Source: Nitrosopumilaceae archaeon (GTDB lineage: Archaea > Thermoproteota > Nitrososphaeria > Nitrososphaerales > Nitrosopumilaceae). Taken from it: 49,611 nucleotides of DNA. The notes below the pieces were generated by a model. That model did no database searches. It was given only the letters and a program-made list of their open reading frames with translations, and was not told the DNA's origin. Positions 49,437 to 49,611 of this stretch are shown in pieces (the stretch's first letter is position 1; each line of letters begins with the position of its first letter). The DNA lies in assembly GCA_035631875.1 (NCBI GenBank), contig DASQHX010000002.1:1-49611 (forward strand), read 5' to 3'. The translations under genes were made by a program, and so were the position numbers.

Positions 49437-49611
49437 ATGTACAAAAAAATCCCGGTTCTCATTTTTATCTTCATTATTATATTTAGCAGTGTAGCTGGAT
49501 CTAATTATGCTAGTGGTATAGTTGACAAAACGCCTCCCGTGATAACTCTAAAAGGTGCCAACCCGCAAACAATCGAAGTTGGTTCAAAATATGTAGAGCT
49601 TGGTGCAACAG
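49437..49611 (+). CDS. Secreted Ig-like (DUF5011-type) protein, start only
   Basis: From ATG 49437 the frame runs off the window. [20 protein letters not shown] is a strong signal peptide ending near NYA-S. It is followed by [20 protein letters not shown] and YVELGAT, the opening of a bacterial Ig-like domain of the kind seen in repeated surface proteins. The rest of the gene lies beyond the end. Confidence 0.72.
   Translation, partial: MYKKIPVLIFIFIIIFSSVAGSNYASGIVDKTPPVITLKGANPQTIEVGSKYVELGAT

Noticed and set aside
1-49611. CRISPR arrays, rRNA genes, integrase genes and intact insertion sequences
   Set aside because: I saw no regularly spaced repeats, no rRNA sequence, and no complete transposase or integrase frame.

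Overview
The window reads as a chromosomal segment of an ammonia-oxidizing-archaeon lineage (Nitrososphaerota, formerly Thaumarchaeota). Evidence for this is a TFB-type general transcription factor, a 20S proteasome pair, archaeal class I lysyl-tRNA synthetase, archaeal Elp3, separate CofG and CofH (F420 biosynthesis), stand-alone Lrp/AsnC sensor (RAM) domains, many secreted proteins with a WWxxGxIxDxxF module, and AT-rich spacers with TATA boxes about 25 bp before start codons. TTG starts are frequent and look leaderless or short-leader. Genus cannot be fixed: there are no rRNA or amo genes here. I made all assignments by reading, without database searches.

Layout. 1-1.6 kb: end of an unknown gene, peroxiredoxin, aquaporin and tRNA-Arg(GCG). 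1.7-6.4 kb: small soluble, zinc-ribbon and membrane proteins, a phasin-like protein, a KTSC protein and a stomatin-like protein. 6.5-9.4 kb: a GT-C glycosyltransferase and a soluble histidine kinase. 9.5-19.8 kb: an accessory stretch of secreted and membrane proteins sharing modules (WWxxG, ETGxxTGIF), SHOCT and TPR proteins, and a folded intergenic segment at 12430-12521. 19.8-25.2 kb: a MarR regulator with paired operators, a SWIM protein, psmB with a divergent alpha-type subunit, a frameshifted DoxX gene, a membrane-tethered winged-helix protein and a SIMPL protein. 25.2-30.2 kb: DnaJ-TPR protein, a Cys-rich microprotein, TFB, a NitrOD5-like protein and a Dps-like ferritin. 30.5-33.8 kb: a second MarR with a related paired operator driving an MFS exporter, then an atypical thioredoxin reductase with a RAM protein. 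33.8-39.2 kb: an elp3-lysS-small membrane protein operon and purM. 39.26-39.81 kb: a broken PAC2 (proteasome assembly chaperone) gene. 40.3-41.6 kb: a RAM protein and a Ca2+/cation antiporter. 48.2-41.6 kb (minus): a six-gene run SRPBCC - GT2 - htrA - cofG - cofH - tldE. The right edge has a transposase remnant, a second NitrOD5-like gene and the start of a secreted Ig-like protein.

Connections. F420 precursor synthesis (cofG/cofH) sits in the same window as a thioredoxin reductase that lacks the NADPH signature, which raises the possibility of a deazaflavin-linked thiol system. Elp3 (wobble-uridine modification) overlaps lysS, whose tRNA needs that modification. The two MarR paralogs have nearly the same recognition helix, and their palindromes differ at one symmetric position. 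No CRISPR array, rRNA or intact mobile element was seen.
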